DNA from: Rahnella bonaserana
Lineage (GTDB): Bacteria; Pseudomonadota; Gammaproteobacteria; Enterobacterales; Enterobacteriaceae
Reading direction: 5' to 3'
NCBI RefSeq assembly: GCF_019049675.1
Contig: NZ_JAFMOW010000052.1
Location: 1 to 64,000, forward strand
Length of the DNA: 64,000 bases
Shown here: piece by piece, positions 17,779 through 26,243 of the stretch
Layout: each line of letters begins with the position of its first letter
How positions within the stretch are numbered: position 1 is the first letter of the stretch
Program-made: the position numbers and the translations under genes
The notes under the pieces: generated by a model
What the model was told of the DNA's origin: nothing
The model's input: only the letters and a program-made list of their open reading frames with translations
Databases searched by the model: none

Positions 17779-19920
17779 TTACCAGGCGGTCTTGCGGTTA
17801 TTATTTTTATTATTACTATCTTGGTCCATCTGAATAATGAAACTGTATTCCTGTGCTGTATTTTTAAGCCGGTTCAGGCGACCTGATTTTCCGCCATGAC
17901 CGGCGGCCAGCTCCGTGGACAGTAAAATCACTGACGATCCCTGATTCAGGGTTCGCAGGCGCGCCACCCATTTCGCGGGTTCCCAGTACGGCACTTGAGA
18001 ATCGAATAATCCGCCGGTGACCAGCAGGTTCGGATACGCTGCCGCATGCACATTGTCATACGGGCTGTAAGATTTAATGCGCTGCCTGGCATCAGGCTGC
18101 GCCGGATTTCCCCATTCTTCATATTCGCCTTCGGTCAGCGGCAGCGTCGGATCCGACATCGTCGTCAGCACATCAACAAACGGCACCTGCGCGACCACAG
18201 CGCGGAACAGCGCCGGTTCCTGATTGATCACCGCACCCATCAGCAGACCGCCGGCACTGCCGCCCATGGCATATAAACGTCCCGGCTGGCCGAAACCTTG
18301 CTGCGTCAGCGCATGGGTGGCATCAATAAAATCATTGAAAGTATTGGTTTTATTCTCCAGTTTCCCCTGCTGATACCATTGCTGACCCAGTTCACCGCCG
18401 CCACGCACGTGGATCAGCGCGAAAATAAACCCGCGATCTAACAGGCTGATGCGGCTGGCGCCAAACGCCGGATCCATGCTCATGCCGTATGCACCGTAGC
18501 CGTAAGTCAGCAGCGGATTCCGGCCTTTGCGAAACAGCGATTTGCGATACACCAGTGAAACCGGCACCTGTACGCCGTCGCGTGCGGTGATCATCAGCCG
18601 CTGGCTGGCGTAGTTCGCCGGATCGACGCCTTGTACCGGCTTCTGTTGTAACAACGTGCGCGTGCCGGCAGACATATCCCATTCATAAATGCGGGTCGGC
18701 GTGGTCATCGACGAGTAGCCATAGCGCAGTTTGTCGGTGTCCGGCGTGGGATTTGCACCGAGCCACGCCATGTAACTTTCTTCATCAAATGCCACGTTGC
18801 GTGTCTGACCCGTTTTCCAGTCGATCATTTCCAGCTGAACACGTCCCTGACTGCGGATCTGCAACACCAGCTGATGACGGAACAAAGCAAAGTTTTCCAG
18901 ATCCCGTTGCGGATTTGGCGCAATCAGCGTCTGCCACGGCTTACCGGCGGATGGCGTTTCATACAATCCAAAATGCGGGCTATGCCAGCTGGAGCGGATG
19001 TAAAACTGACCGCGATAATGATCCAGATAATATTCGACACCCGCACGGCGCGCGGCGAATAACTGCGGCGCAGCCAGCGGTTCACCGGCAGGGATCAGCC
19101 GCACGTCGGAAGACGTGTTGCCACTGCTGACGATCATCAGATAATCGTCAGAGGCGGTGCGGGAAAGGCCGAGGTAAAAGCCGCCATCCTTTTCTTCATA
19201 CACCAGCGCATCCTGAGAAACAGCTGTGCCCGTTTTGTGACGCCATACCTGATACGGCATCAGCGTCTGCGGGTGATTGCGAATGTAAAACAAATAATCC
19301 CCGTCCGCCGACCACTGCATATTTCCCGAGGTGTTTTGCAGCACATCGTTATGCCAGAAGCCGGTTTTCAGATTGCGCAGACTGATGCTGTACTGGCGGC
19401 GTCCCTGCGTGTCTTCAGCAACGGCCATCTGCTGATTGTTGGTGCTGATTTCCAGCCCGCCAAACTGATAATACTGATGCCCGGCAGCGCGCTGACTGGC
19501 GTCCACCAGCGTTTGCCAGACAAGATTTCCACCAACCGGCTGGCGCAGATACTGCGCATACTCTTTGCCCGGCAGATAACGCTGCTGATAACGATAACCG
19601 CGCAGTTCATAAGGCACGGATTCGGTTTGCTCACCCTGACGGGCGTGCATTTCCTGGTACAGCGTCTCAGTTAATGCTGCCCAGCCGGACATGATCTGCG
19701 CGCTGTACTGATTTTCAGCACGCAGATAATTCAGCACTTTCGGATCCTGACGGCTGTCATCGCGCAGCCAGTAATAATCGTCCGTCCGGCTTTCACCGCC
19801 CGTCTGCAAAATATGCGGATGCTTTTCGGCAACCGGCGGCACAGGCTGCGCGGAAGTATTGGAGCAGGTAAAGAGCGTTCCCGCCGTCAGCAGCGTAATT
19901 AATCGTAAGAGAGTCATCAT
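17779..19920 (-). CDS. Secreted S9 (oligopeptidase B-like) serine peptidase
   Basis: A 713-residue prolyl-oligopeptidase-family enzyme. Residues 1-24 look like an export signal (hydrophobic core, S-A-Q end; a T-C within it might be a weak lipobox). An N-terminal beta-propeller, with the D-D-Y-Y-W-L-R-D-D motif at 47-55, precedes the alpha/beta hydrolase domain. The catalytic triad is intact: Ser555 in G-G-S-A-G-G, Asp640 in G-L-F-D-S-Q-V and His675 in A-G-H-G-G-K-S-G. Oligopeptidase B cuts short peptides after basic residues and is normally cytosolic, so export is unusual. It sits 6 bp after tonB and 58 bp before the receptor, suggesting it processes a ligand the receptor imports. Confidence 0.88.
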   Translation of the reverse strand: MMTLLRLITLLTAGTLFTCSNTSAQPVPPVAEKHPHILQTGGESRTDDYYWLRDDSRQDPKVLNYLRAENQYSAQIMSGWAALTETLYQEMHARQGEQTESVPYELRGYRYQQRYLPGKEYAQYLRQPVGGNLVWQTLVDASQRAAGHQYYQFGGLEISTNNQQMAVAEDTQGRRQYSISLRNLKTGFWHNDVLQNTSGNMQWSADGDYLFYIRNHPQTLMPYQVWRHKTGTAVSQDALVYEEKDGGFYLGLSRTASDDYLMIVSSGNTSSDVRLIPAGEPLAAPQLFAARRAGVEYYLDHYRGQFYIRSSWHSPHFGLYETPSAGKPWQTLIAPNPQRDLENFALFRHQLVLQIRSQGRVQLEMIDWKTGQTRNVAFDEESYMAWLGANPTPDTDKLRYGYSSMTTPTRIYEWDMSAGTRTLLQQKPVQGVDPANYASQRLMITARDGVQVPVSLVYRKSLFRKGRNPLLTYGYGAYGMSMDPAFGASRISLLDRGFIFALIHVRGGGELGQQWYQQGKLENKTNTFNDFIDATHALTQQGFGQPGRLYAMGGSAGGLLMGAVINQEPALFRAVVAQVPFVDVLTTMSDPTLPLTEGEYEEWGNPAQPDARQRIKSYSPYDNVHAAAYPNLLVTGGLFDSQVPYWEPAKWVARLRTLNQGSSVILLSTELAAGHGGKSGRLNRLKNTAQEYSFIIQMDQDSNNKNNNRKTAW

Positions 19921-19926
19921 ATTCCG

Positions 19927-20757
19927 TTAAGACTTGCGGCTGTTCGCACCGCTCAGGGTAAATTCCAGTGGCATTGTCACCGGCACCTGACCGGCTTTAA
20001 GCATCTCGCCCGGCGGTTGCGGCAGCGGGCTGGCACGCTGTAAAACCGCCAGCGCTTCGGTATCCATCGACATCGTGCCGGAAGATTTTACTAACCGGCT
20101 GCTGATCACTTCGCCGCGTTGATCGACGACAAAAGCCACCAGCGCGACGCCGGTGCGGTGGCGGGAAATGGCGTCCGGCGGATATTTTTTCAGGCGGTTA
20201 AGCTGCACTTTCACCCGCGTTTCCCAGGTCACTTTGGCGTCGCGGGTTTGTGAAGAATCACTGTTCATCGGCGCAGCGATTTTATCGGACACAGCCGCCG
20301 TCACCGGCGGGGCAGCAGCGCTGGCGGCGGAAGCCCGCGTAGGATCCTGCTGACGCTCCTGCGTTTTTTCTACCGGTTTGCGGCGTTTGGGCTGTTCTTC
20401 CGGCTTTTTACGTTGCTGAACCTGTTTGATTTCTGCGCTTTCATTCACCGGCGGCGTGATGTTTTTCTGCCACTGTGGCGTCGTTTCCTGTTTGCTCGAC
20501 GCAGCCGAATCTACCGCCTGCTGAATACCGACCGGCAGCGGTCTGGTGGTTTGATTGTTTTCGATGCTGGCAGAAAGCGTCACCATCACGGCGGGAGGTG
20601 GCAGCTCAGATGGCGGCGGCACGGGCGCTGACCACAATAAAAATGCGGCCAGCGCGCCGTGTGCTGTCAGGGACATTATCAGTCCGATGACCCGGCGCTG
20701 AGGGCGAAAAACAATTGCCGCGGCGACCGGAGTATCGGGAAGGCTGTGAGTGGTCAT
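19927..20757 (-). CDS. TonB/HasB-like energy transducer
   Basis: A 276-residue TonB-family protein. It has one N-terminal membrane anchor around residues 22-43 (S-L-T-A-H-G-A-L-A-A-F-L-L-W, with the conserved His), a Pro/Lys/Glu-rich periplasmic spacer (about 60-170) and a C-terminal TonB domain (V-Q-L-N-R-L-K-K-Y-P-P-D-A, then V-D-Q-R-G-E-V-I-S-S-R-L-V-K-S-S-G). It is first in an operon with a peptidase and receptor, behind Fur-box matches. This suggests a transducer dedicated to that receptor, as HasB serves HasR. The housekeeping tonB is not in this window. Confidence 0.9.
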   Translation of the reverse strand: MTTHSLPDTPVAAAIVFRPQRRVIGLIMSLTAHGALAAFLLWSAPVPPPSELPPPAVMVTLSASIENNQTTRPLPVGIQQAVDSAASSKQETTPQWQKNITPPVNESAEIKQVQQRKKPEEQPKRRKPVEKTQERQQDPTRASAASAAAPPVTAAVSDKIAAPMNSDSSQTRDAKVTWETRVKVQLNRLKKYPPDAISRHRTGVALVAFVVDQRGEVISSRLVKSSGTMSMDTEALAVLQRASPLPQPPGEMLKAGQVPVTMPLEFTLSGANSRKS

Positions 20758-20772
20758 TTAGTCCGTTAAAAT

Positions 20773-20814
20773 GATAATGAGATTCAATATTATTTGATAA
20801 TAGTAATCATTTGT
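20773..20814. promoter_or_regulatory. Two Fur-box matches upstream of the tonB-like operon
   Basis: GATAATAGTAATCATTTGT (20796-20814) matches 14 of 19 positions of the Fur consensus, and the weaker GATAATGAGATTCAATATT (20773-20791) lies 4 bp away. Both are within 60 bp of the tonB-like start. Iron repression of the operon is inferred. Confidence 0.7.
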
Positions 20815-20882
20815 AATAGCCCTTTACAAGAAACTTTCACAACCTCCACATTTTTATTTCAATGGGCGCAATAACTTAAGGG

Positions 20883-21740
20883 TTATTCCATTGCAGATTT
20901 AGCGACTGCCGCCGGGGTTATCCAGACGAAATCGGCCTGAGATTTATCGACAGCCACACCTTGTTCTGCCAGAAGCAGTACGGTGACGGACGCCGCTGCA
21001 TCCAGATCTTTCACATGCACGGGAACGCCGATACTTTTACCTGCGTGATAACCGCCAGCGATCAGTAAAGCAGGAGACGGCGCGGCAAGAAGACGTTCCG
21101 CCATACGACGGTCGCGTTGTTGCTGGATCGCCAGCATGGCGTGCAGCTGTTCTGCGCCGATATTTTGCTGATGAGAGGTGCGGATGGTGTCACTGATGGC
21201 GTTTCGTACCTGTGGATCCGCTGAATGCACACCGGCCGGGAACTGGGGATTTTCATAGAATGCCATGATTTCACTGCGATCCAGATTGGCTGAAAGCAGC
21301 GGATACGGTGCTTTCATAGCGGTCATCACCACATCGCCGTACATCGACCAGTCCCAGCTTTTTTGCCAGTTGATCAGCTCAGCGACGCGTGCGGGGCGGG
21401 CGTCCGGTCCGGTTTGCAGCCAGGCTTTCACCTGATCCACTTTCGGCTGCTGATCCGGCGTCAGCATTTCCATCAGCACGCTGCCCTGCGGGCGCACGGA
21501 TGGCAGGTTTTGTACCAGCCAGTTCTCGATCTGATGATGTACCGGGTTGTCGTGTTTTTCGCCCACTATAACGCGGGGTTGAGCCGCCAGTTTGCTCAAT
21601 AACTGTGAGGGGGAAAGGGTTTCGCCGGTGCGTAAATCGGTAAGGGTTCCTACCGGCGCAGCCGCCGGGGTTGCGGTATGGCGCGGTGCGGTGGAGCAGG
21701 CGGTCAGTGCCAGAATAGCCAGAAGTAAAAACTTGTTCAT
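20883..21740 (-). CDS. ChaN-like haem-binding lipoprotein
   Basis: A 285-residue lipoprotein. The ATG at 21740 follows GAGGA at proper spacing and gives a lipobox L-T-A-C (Cys15). The mature domain matches the ChaN/DUF399 family: V-I-V-G-E-K-H-D-N-P-V-H-H near the start, V-L-M-E-M-L mid-way and L-I-A-G-G-Y-H-A-G late. Campylobacter ChaN binds cofacial haem pairs and is iron-regulated. A strong Fur box lies 45 bp upstream of the start. It has its own promoter but is co-oriented with the tonB/peptidase/receptor operon, which strengthens the case that the locus handles haem. Confidence 0.88.
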   Translation of the reverse strand: MNKFLLLAILALTACSTAPRHTATPAAAPVGTLTDLRTGETLSPSQLLSKLAAQPRVIVGEKHDNPVHHQIENWLVQNLPSVRPQGSVLMEMLTPDQQPKVDQVKAWLQTGPDARPARVAELINWQKSWDWSMYGDVVMTAMKAPYPLLSANLDRSEIMAFYENPQFPAGVHSADPQVRNAISDTIRTSHQQNIGAEQLHAMLAIQQQRDRRMAERLLAAPSPALLIAGGYHAGKSIGVPVHVKDLDAAASVTVLLLAEQGVAVDKSQADFVWITPAAVAKSAME

Positions 21741-21784
21741 TGTGATCCTCATTTTCCATAGCGGGACGCTGCCCGCATGTTATG

Positions 21785-21803
21785 GATAATGATTATCATT
21801 TAC
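21785..21803. promoter_or_regulatory. Fur box upstream of the ChaN-like gene
   Basis: GATAATGATTATCATTTAC matches 16 of 19 positions of the Fur consensus. It lies 45 bp upstream of the lipoprotein start, and just past the end of the lysR gene. Confidence 0.85.
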
Positions 21804-21806
21804 AAG

Positions 21807-22742
21807 TTAACGCCCCAGCGCGGTTTCAAGGCGATCTGCAAAGCGTTGCGCCTCCTGATGGCAGTGTTCGATGAATGTACTTACCAGCGCGGAGGCGGGA
21901 CGGTGCAGCGGCCTGATCAGACTGACGGTAAATGGCACGGCGACGCTGAATTCCCGTAATACGACGCCGTTTTCGCTGTTTTTGACAGAATAGTCCAGCG
22001 CGGTCAGCGGATTGACGATCGACACGCCCGCGCCCTCGCGCACCATGCTGCACACCGACGCCGCACTGTGGGTTTCTATCGCAAGCCGCCGCGTAACCTG
22101 TTGTTCCGTAAATAAAGTATCCAGCAGTTGCCGGTAACTGTCTGTTGCCGACAGGCTGATATAATTCAGGCCACTGAAATCTTGTGGTGTGAGTCGCGAT
22201 TTTTCTGCCAGGGGATGTCCGGCAGGCAGCACGCACACTTCATTCAGCGTCAGCAGGGTCTGGCGCTCGGTTCCGGCAGGCGTCTGGGTGTTTTCGGTCA
22301 GTCCTAAATCATGGCGCTGCGCCGACAGCCATTCTTCCAGCAGCGGCGATTCCTGCGGCACAATATTGAAACTGACATCAGGATAACGGTCGAGAAAAGG
22401 TTTACACACCGCAGGCAGCAGCGACTGACTGAACACCGGCAGGCAGGCGATTGAGAGCTGCGCCTGCTCGAACTGGCGGATACCTTCCGCTGCGCTGATG
22501 ATCCTGTCCAGACCGTAATACGAGCGCTGCACTTCCTCAAACAATCGCAAACCCTGCACGGTCGGATATAAACGCCCGCGCAGGCGTTCGAATAACTGCA
22601 AATTCAGCAACTTTTCGCAGCGCGCCAGTTCGCGGCTGACTGTCGGCTGCGAGGTATTGAGCAACGCGGCGGCTTCGGTCAGATTGCCGGTGGTCATCAC
22701 CGCATGAAAAATTTCGATATGGCGCAGGGAAATCGCAGGCAT
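21807..22742 (-). CDS. lysR: LysR, activator of lysA
   Basis: A 311-residue LysR-family regulator, closely similar along its length to E. coli LysR: L-R-H-I-E-I-F-H-A-V-M-T, T-S-Q-P-T-V-S-R-E-L-A-R and N-I-V-P-Q-E-S-P-L-L-E-E-W-L. It activates lysA with diaminopimelate as co-inducer and is antagonised by lysine (known for E. coli). It is divergent from lysA with a 133-bp shared promoter region, the conserved arrangement. Confidence 0.96.
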   Translation of the reverse strand: MPAISLRHIEIFHAVMTTGNLTEAAALLNTSQPTVSRELARCEKLLNLQLFERLRGRLYPTVQGLRLFEEVQRSYYGLDRIISAAEGIRQFEQAQLSIACLPVFSQSLLPAVCKPFLDRYPDVSFNIVPQESPLLEEWLSAQRHDLGLTENTQTPAGTERQTLLTLNEVCVLPAGHPLAEKSRLTPQDFSGLNYISLSATDSYRQLLDTLFTEQQVTRRLAIETHSAASVCSMVREGAGVSIVNPLTALDYSVKNSENGVVLREFSVAVPFTVSLIRPLHRPASALVSTFIEHCHQEAQRFADRLETALGR

Positions 22743-22875
22743 GGTTTATCCGGTCAGCGGCGTGAATTATCCATATCATAAATGAATAGACCAGCCTGAA
22801 ATAGATATTTTATCGCCAGTCTGTCACGCGGCATACTGAGGGAAATATGACTGAATTTACCTGACGGAAAATCTT

Positions 22876-24135
22876 ATGCCACGCGCCCTGAATGACATAT
22901 CGACCGCGCTTAATGCCGCGAATTTACTGGCTCTGCCGCAACAATTTGGCTGCCCTGTCTGGGCGTATGACGCGGAAATTATCAAAGCGCGCATCGCGCA
23001 GTTGCGTCAGTTTGATGTGATCCGTTTTGCGCAGAAAGCCTGTTCCAACATTCATATCCTGCGCCTGATGCGTGAGCAGGGGGTGAAGGTCGATTCCGTT
23101 TCGCTGGGCGAAATTGAACGTGCGCTGGTGGCCGGTTTTATTCCGGGCCGTGAGGACAGTGAAATTGTGTTTACCGCAGACGTGCTGGATCAGCCGACGC
23201 TGGAACGCGTGACGGCGCTGGATATTCCTGTGAATGCCGGTTCCATCGACATGCTCAGCCAGATTGGTCAGCACAAAGCCGGGCATCCGGTGTGGTTACG
23301 CGTGAATCCTGGCTTCGGTCACGGGCACAGCCAGAAAACCAATACCGGCGGCGAAAACAGTAAACACGGTATCTGGTATGCCGATTTACCCCAGGCACTG
23401 GCGGAAATCGCCCGCTACGGACTGAAACTGGTGGGTATTCATATGCATATCGGTTCCGGCGTGGATTACGGCCATCTGGAACAGGTATGTGATGCGATGG
23501 TGCGTCAGGTAATTGAAACCGGACAAGATATTGAAGCGATTTCAGCCGGTGGTGGTCTGTCGATTCCGTATCATTTCGAAGAAGAATCCATTGATACCGG
23601 CCACTATTTTGGCCTGTGGAACCGTGCGCGTGAGCAAATCGCTGCACACCTTGGGCACGAGATTAAACTGGAGATCGAGCCGGGACGTTTTCTGGTGGCG
23701 GAATCCGGCGTGCTGGTGGCGCAAATCCGCGCGGTGAAAGACATGGGCAGCCGTCACTTTGTGCTGTGTGATGCAGGTTTTAACGACCTGATGCGTCCGG
23801 CAATGTATGGCAGCTATCACCATATTTCGCTGTTACCGGCCGATGGTCGCGATGTCAGCGGACAGCCGCTGACGGATGCTGTGATCGCCGGCCCGCTGTG
23901 TGAATCCGGCGACGTGTTCACCCAGCAGGCCGGTGGCGGAGTGGAAACCTTCCCGCTGCCGCCGGTACACATCGGTGATTATCTGGTGTTCCACGATACC
24001 GGCGCGTACGGCGCATCGATGTCATCGAACTACAACACCCGTCCTTTGCTGCCGGAAGTGTTGTTTGAGAACGGTGTGCCACGTTTGATTCGTCGCAGGC
24101 AGACGGTGGAAGAGTTAATTGCTTTAGAACTGTAA
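22876..24135 (+). CDS. lysA: Diaminopimelate decarboxylase
   Basis: A 419-residue fold-type III PLP enzyme that converts meso-diaminopimelate to L-lysine and CO2, the last step of lysine synthesis. The PLP Lys is Lys54 in F-A-Q-K-A-C-S-N; H-M-H-I-G-S-G and E-P-G-R-F-L-V-A are the cofactor-binding stretches. G-P-L-C-E-S-G-D carries the active-site Cys from the partner subunit. Length matches E. coli LysA (420). It is followed by a palindromic repeat rather than a clear terminator. Confidence 0.97.
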   Translation: MPRALNDISTALNAANLLALPQQFGCPVWAYDAEIIKARIAQLRQFDVIRFAQKACSNIHILRLMREQGVKVDSVSLGEIERALVAGFIPGREDSEIVFTADVLDQPTLERVTALDIPVNAGSIDMLSQIGQHKAGHPVWLRVNPGFGHGHSQKTNTGGENSKHGIWYADLPQALAEIARYGLKLVGIHMHIGSGVDYGHLEQVCDAMVRQVIETGQDIEAISAGGGLSIPYHFEEESIDTGHYFGLWNRAREQIAAHLGHEIKLEIEPGRFLVAESGVLVAQIRAVKDMGSRHFVLCDAGFNDLMRPAMYGSYHHISLLPADGRDVSGQPLTDAVIAGPLCESGDVFTQQAGGGVETFPLPPVHIGDYLVFHDTGAYGASMSSNYNTRPLLPEVLFENGVPRLIRRRQTVEELIALEL

Positions 24136-24136
24136 T

Positions 24137-24257
24137 CCCCGTCATCCTTCGAGCTGCATCTGCGTTGGCTGCGTTCATGAACCCCGGTCACATACTTGTG
24201 TATGCTCCCGGGGATTCATTCAGTTGCCGCCTTGATGCAGCTCAAATGATTTAGGGG
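24137..24257. repeat. YPAL-like palindromic intergenic element
   Basis: A roughly 121-bp imperfect palindrome. The left end CCCC...GAGCTGCAT pairs with ATGCAGCTC...GGGG on the right, and ATGAACCCCGG pairs with CCGGGGATTCAT around a CATACTTGTGTATG centre. Sequence and size resemble the YPAL repeats described in Yersinia and related genera; the name is from memory and not checked. Confidence 0.65.
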
Positions 24258-24278
24258 AATTCCTGCGTTATAAACTCA

Positions 24279-24596
24279 TTACTTATCAAACATCTCTTTT
24301 CTCAGTAACACGATCTCTTCGGCCAGATCACGGCACAGCATGGCGGTCATCAGATGATCCTGCGAGTGCACCATGATCAGATTCACCGGAATTTTGCCCA
24401 CGCCTTCATCCAGACCAATCAGTTGCGTCTGGACTTTGTGTGCGACCCGCGCCGCATCGTCCGAGGCTTTCAGCATCGCATCGGCCTGTTCCCATTCTTT
24501 TTTACGTGCGTGCTGAATTGCCATCATTGCGTTAGATCGTGCTTCTCCGGCGTTGATCAATAACTCCATCACCGTTTGTTCCAGATCGAATTCCAT
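24279..24596 (-). CDS. PTS EIIA, lactose/cellobiose family
   Basis: A 105-residue all-helical phosphocarrier of the LacF/CelC/ChbA type. I chose the ATG at 24596 because TTTGGAG precedes it, not an earlier extension. G-E-A-R-S-N-A-M is the N-terminal family motif and V-H-S-Q-D-H-L-M carries His77 and His81; the phosphorylated residue is in this pair. It works with the EIIC and EIIB across the divergent promoter region. Splitting EIIA away on the other strand is less common than a single chb-like operon. Confidence 0.9.
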   Translation of the reverse strand: MEFDLEQTVMELLINAGEARSNAMMAIQHARKKEWEQADAMLKASDDAARVAHKVQTQLIGLDEGVGKIPVNLIMVHSQDHLMTAMLCRDLAEEIVLLRKEMFDK

Positions 24597-24605
24597 CGAA
24601 AACTC

Positions 24606-24621
24606 CAAATTGGTATACCAG
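24606..24621. promoter_or_regulatory. UxuR/ExuR-like operator 1
   Basis: AAATTGGTATACCAGA contains the perfect palindrome TGGTATACCA and matches the UxuR/ExuR consensus (AAATTGGTATACCAATTT) at all but the right end. It lies directly upstream of the EIIA ribosome site. The likely binder is the FCD-GntR regulator of this locus (inference). Confidence 0.65.
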
Positions 24622-24638
24622 AAAAGTGTGAATTCATC

Positions 24639-24656
24639 ATATTGGAATTCCAATAT
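24639..24656. promoter_or_regulatory. UxuR/ExuR-like operator 2
   Basis: ATATTGGAATTCCAATAT is a perfect 18-bp palindrome sharing the ATTGG/CCAAT half-site with operator 1, 33 bp away. It lies in the divergent EIIA/EIIC promoter region. Confidence 0.65.
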
Positions 24657-24875
24657 TCACATGTGAGAACGCTGTCACAGAAATTAATTCGTATTCCGCT
24701 ATTTTTTGGCATGCCACATTACGGAAAAGTTCGTCGTAAAGTGGCCGACAGGATAATTAACAAAACCGGATTCTGACTCAGCTTCGGACGACACCTTTAA
24801 TCCTCATTCAATATAAAAAGGTGAAGACGAAACCAACACCTGTGAAGTATAGAAAAATGAAAATGAGGTGCTGTC

Positions 24876-26219
24876 ATGTCACTGAAAGACCGTTTTATCG
24901 ATTCTCTCGGGGGATTCGCCAATACCTTTAATAGCCTCAGATATATCATGGCTATTAAGGCTTCTTTTATCACGTTAATGCCCGTTATTATTGTGGGGGC
25001 ATTCTCAGTTTTAATTTCTAATATGGTGATGGATCCTAAAAACGGATTAGCTCACTTTGAAATGTTCTCCTGGCTGGCGACGCTCAAACCGATCATGAGC
25101 AGTATTAACTACGCCACGCTGAGTTTTCTGACCATCGGTGCCGTATTTTTAATTGGGATTGAACTCGGGAAAATTAACGGTTCACGTTCGTTATTTCCGG
25201 GGCTGCTGGCGGTAATTTGTTTTATTGCTGTTACGCCGACCACCGTCGATATGATGGTCAATGGCCAGATGCAGGAAGTGAAAGATGTGCTGGCCAAACA
25301 GTTCTCCGATACTAAAAGTCTGTTCCTTGGCATGTTTATTGCCATTCTTTCGGTCGAGATTTATTCCCGTCTTGAACGGATAAATGGCCTGCGCATTAAA
25401 ATGCCCGAGAGCGTGCCGCCTAACGTTTCGGCGTCTTTCTCGGCGTTAATTCCCGCCATTATTACCGTGGTTATCGTCGCGACTTTCGGCTTTGTTTTCC
25501 ATCGCGTCACCGGTATGTATTTGTACGACGCGGTGTATCAGGTGATTCAGCGTCCGCTGGAATCGGTGATGCAAAGCCTGCCGGGCATTCTGCTGCTGAT
25601 GTTTGTCGCGCAGCTGTTCTGGGTGATTGGTATTCACGGCAACCAGATGATTAAACCTATCCGTGAACCGCTGCTGCTCGGGGCGATCATGGTCAATATG
25701 ACGGCGTTTGAGCAGGGCCATGAAGTGCCGAATATCATCACCATGCCGTTCTGGGATGTGTATATGAGTATCGGCGGTTCTGGCTGCACCATCGGTTTGC
25801 TGCTGGCAGTGATGCTCGCCACACGGCGTAAAGAGATGCGCGAAATCGCCAAGCTTTCTCTCGGACCAGGTTTCTTCAACATCAATGAACCCGTGATTTT
25901 CGGCATGCCGATCATGCTTAACCCGATCCTCGCCATCCCGTTCATTATCACGCCGCTGATCACCGGCACCATCGGCTATTTTGCGACGAGCCTCGGATTC
26001 GCCGGACGCGCCGTGGTCATGGTGCCCTGGACCACGCCGCCGATTATCAACGCCTGGCTTTCCACTGCGGGGTCGATGGGCGCGGTGGTCACGCAAATTG
26101 GCTGCATCGTGGTGGCGGTACTGATTTACCTGCCGTTCGTGAAAGTGGCCGCACGCCGTGCCGAACAGGCGCAACGGGAAGCCCTGCAGCAGAGCCAGAA
26201 ACAGGCCGCAACCGCGTAA
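24876..26219 (+). CDS. PTS EIIC permease, lactose/cellobiose family
   Basis: A 447-residue membrane permease of the CelB/ChbC type, with about 10 membrane segments. Markers include F-W-V-I-G-I-H-G-N-Q-M-I, S-L-G-P-G-F-F-N-I-N-E-P-V-I-F-G-M-P and W-T-T-P-P-I-I-N-A-W-L. It is first in an EIIC / GH1 / EIIB / GntR run with gaps of 15-40 bp. The paired GH1 enzyme indicates a beta-glucoside or beta-galactoside taken up as its 6-phosphate. Confidence 0.93.
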   Translation: MSLKDRFIDSLGGFANTFNSLRYIMAIKASFITLMPVIIVGAFSVLISNMVMDPKNGLAHFEMFSWLATLKPIMSSINYATLSFLTIGAVFLIGIELGKINGSRSLFPGLLAVICFIAVTPTTVDMMVNGQMQEVKDVLAKQFSDTKSLFLGMFIAILSVEIYSRLERINGLRIKMPESVPPNVSASFSALIPAIITVVIVATFGFVFHRVTGMYLYDAVYQVIQRPLESVMQSLPGILLLMFVAQLFWVIGIHGNQMIKPIREPLLLGAIMVNMTAFEQGHEVPNIITMPFWDVYMSIGGSGCTIGLLLAVMLATRRKEMREIAKLSLGPGFFNINEPVIFGMPIMLNPILAIPFIITPLITGTIGYFATSLGFAGRAVVMVPWTTPPIINAWLSTAGSMGAVVTQIGCIVVAVLIYLPFVKVAARRAEQAQREALQQSQKQAATA

Positions 26220-26243
26220 ACCATTCGGAAAAAGAGGGACGTT

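Noticed and set aside
15450-20757. Complete lasso-peptide locus
   Set aside because: No precursor peptide, B or C maturation gene is visible; only the peptidase and receptor arrangement is reminiscent.
24661-24680. Possible CRP site ATGTGAGAACGCTGTCACAG
   Set aside because: The half-sites TGTGA and TCACA are good, but the spacer is 8 bp instead of 6.
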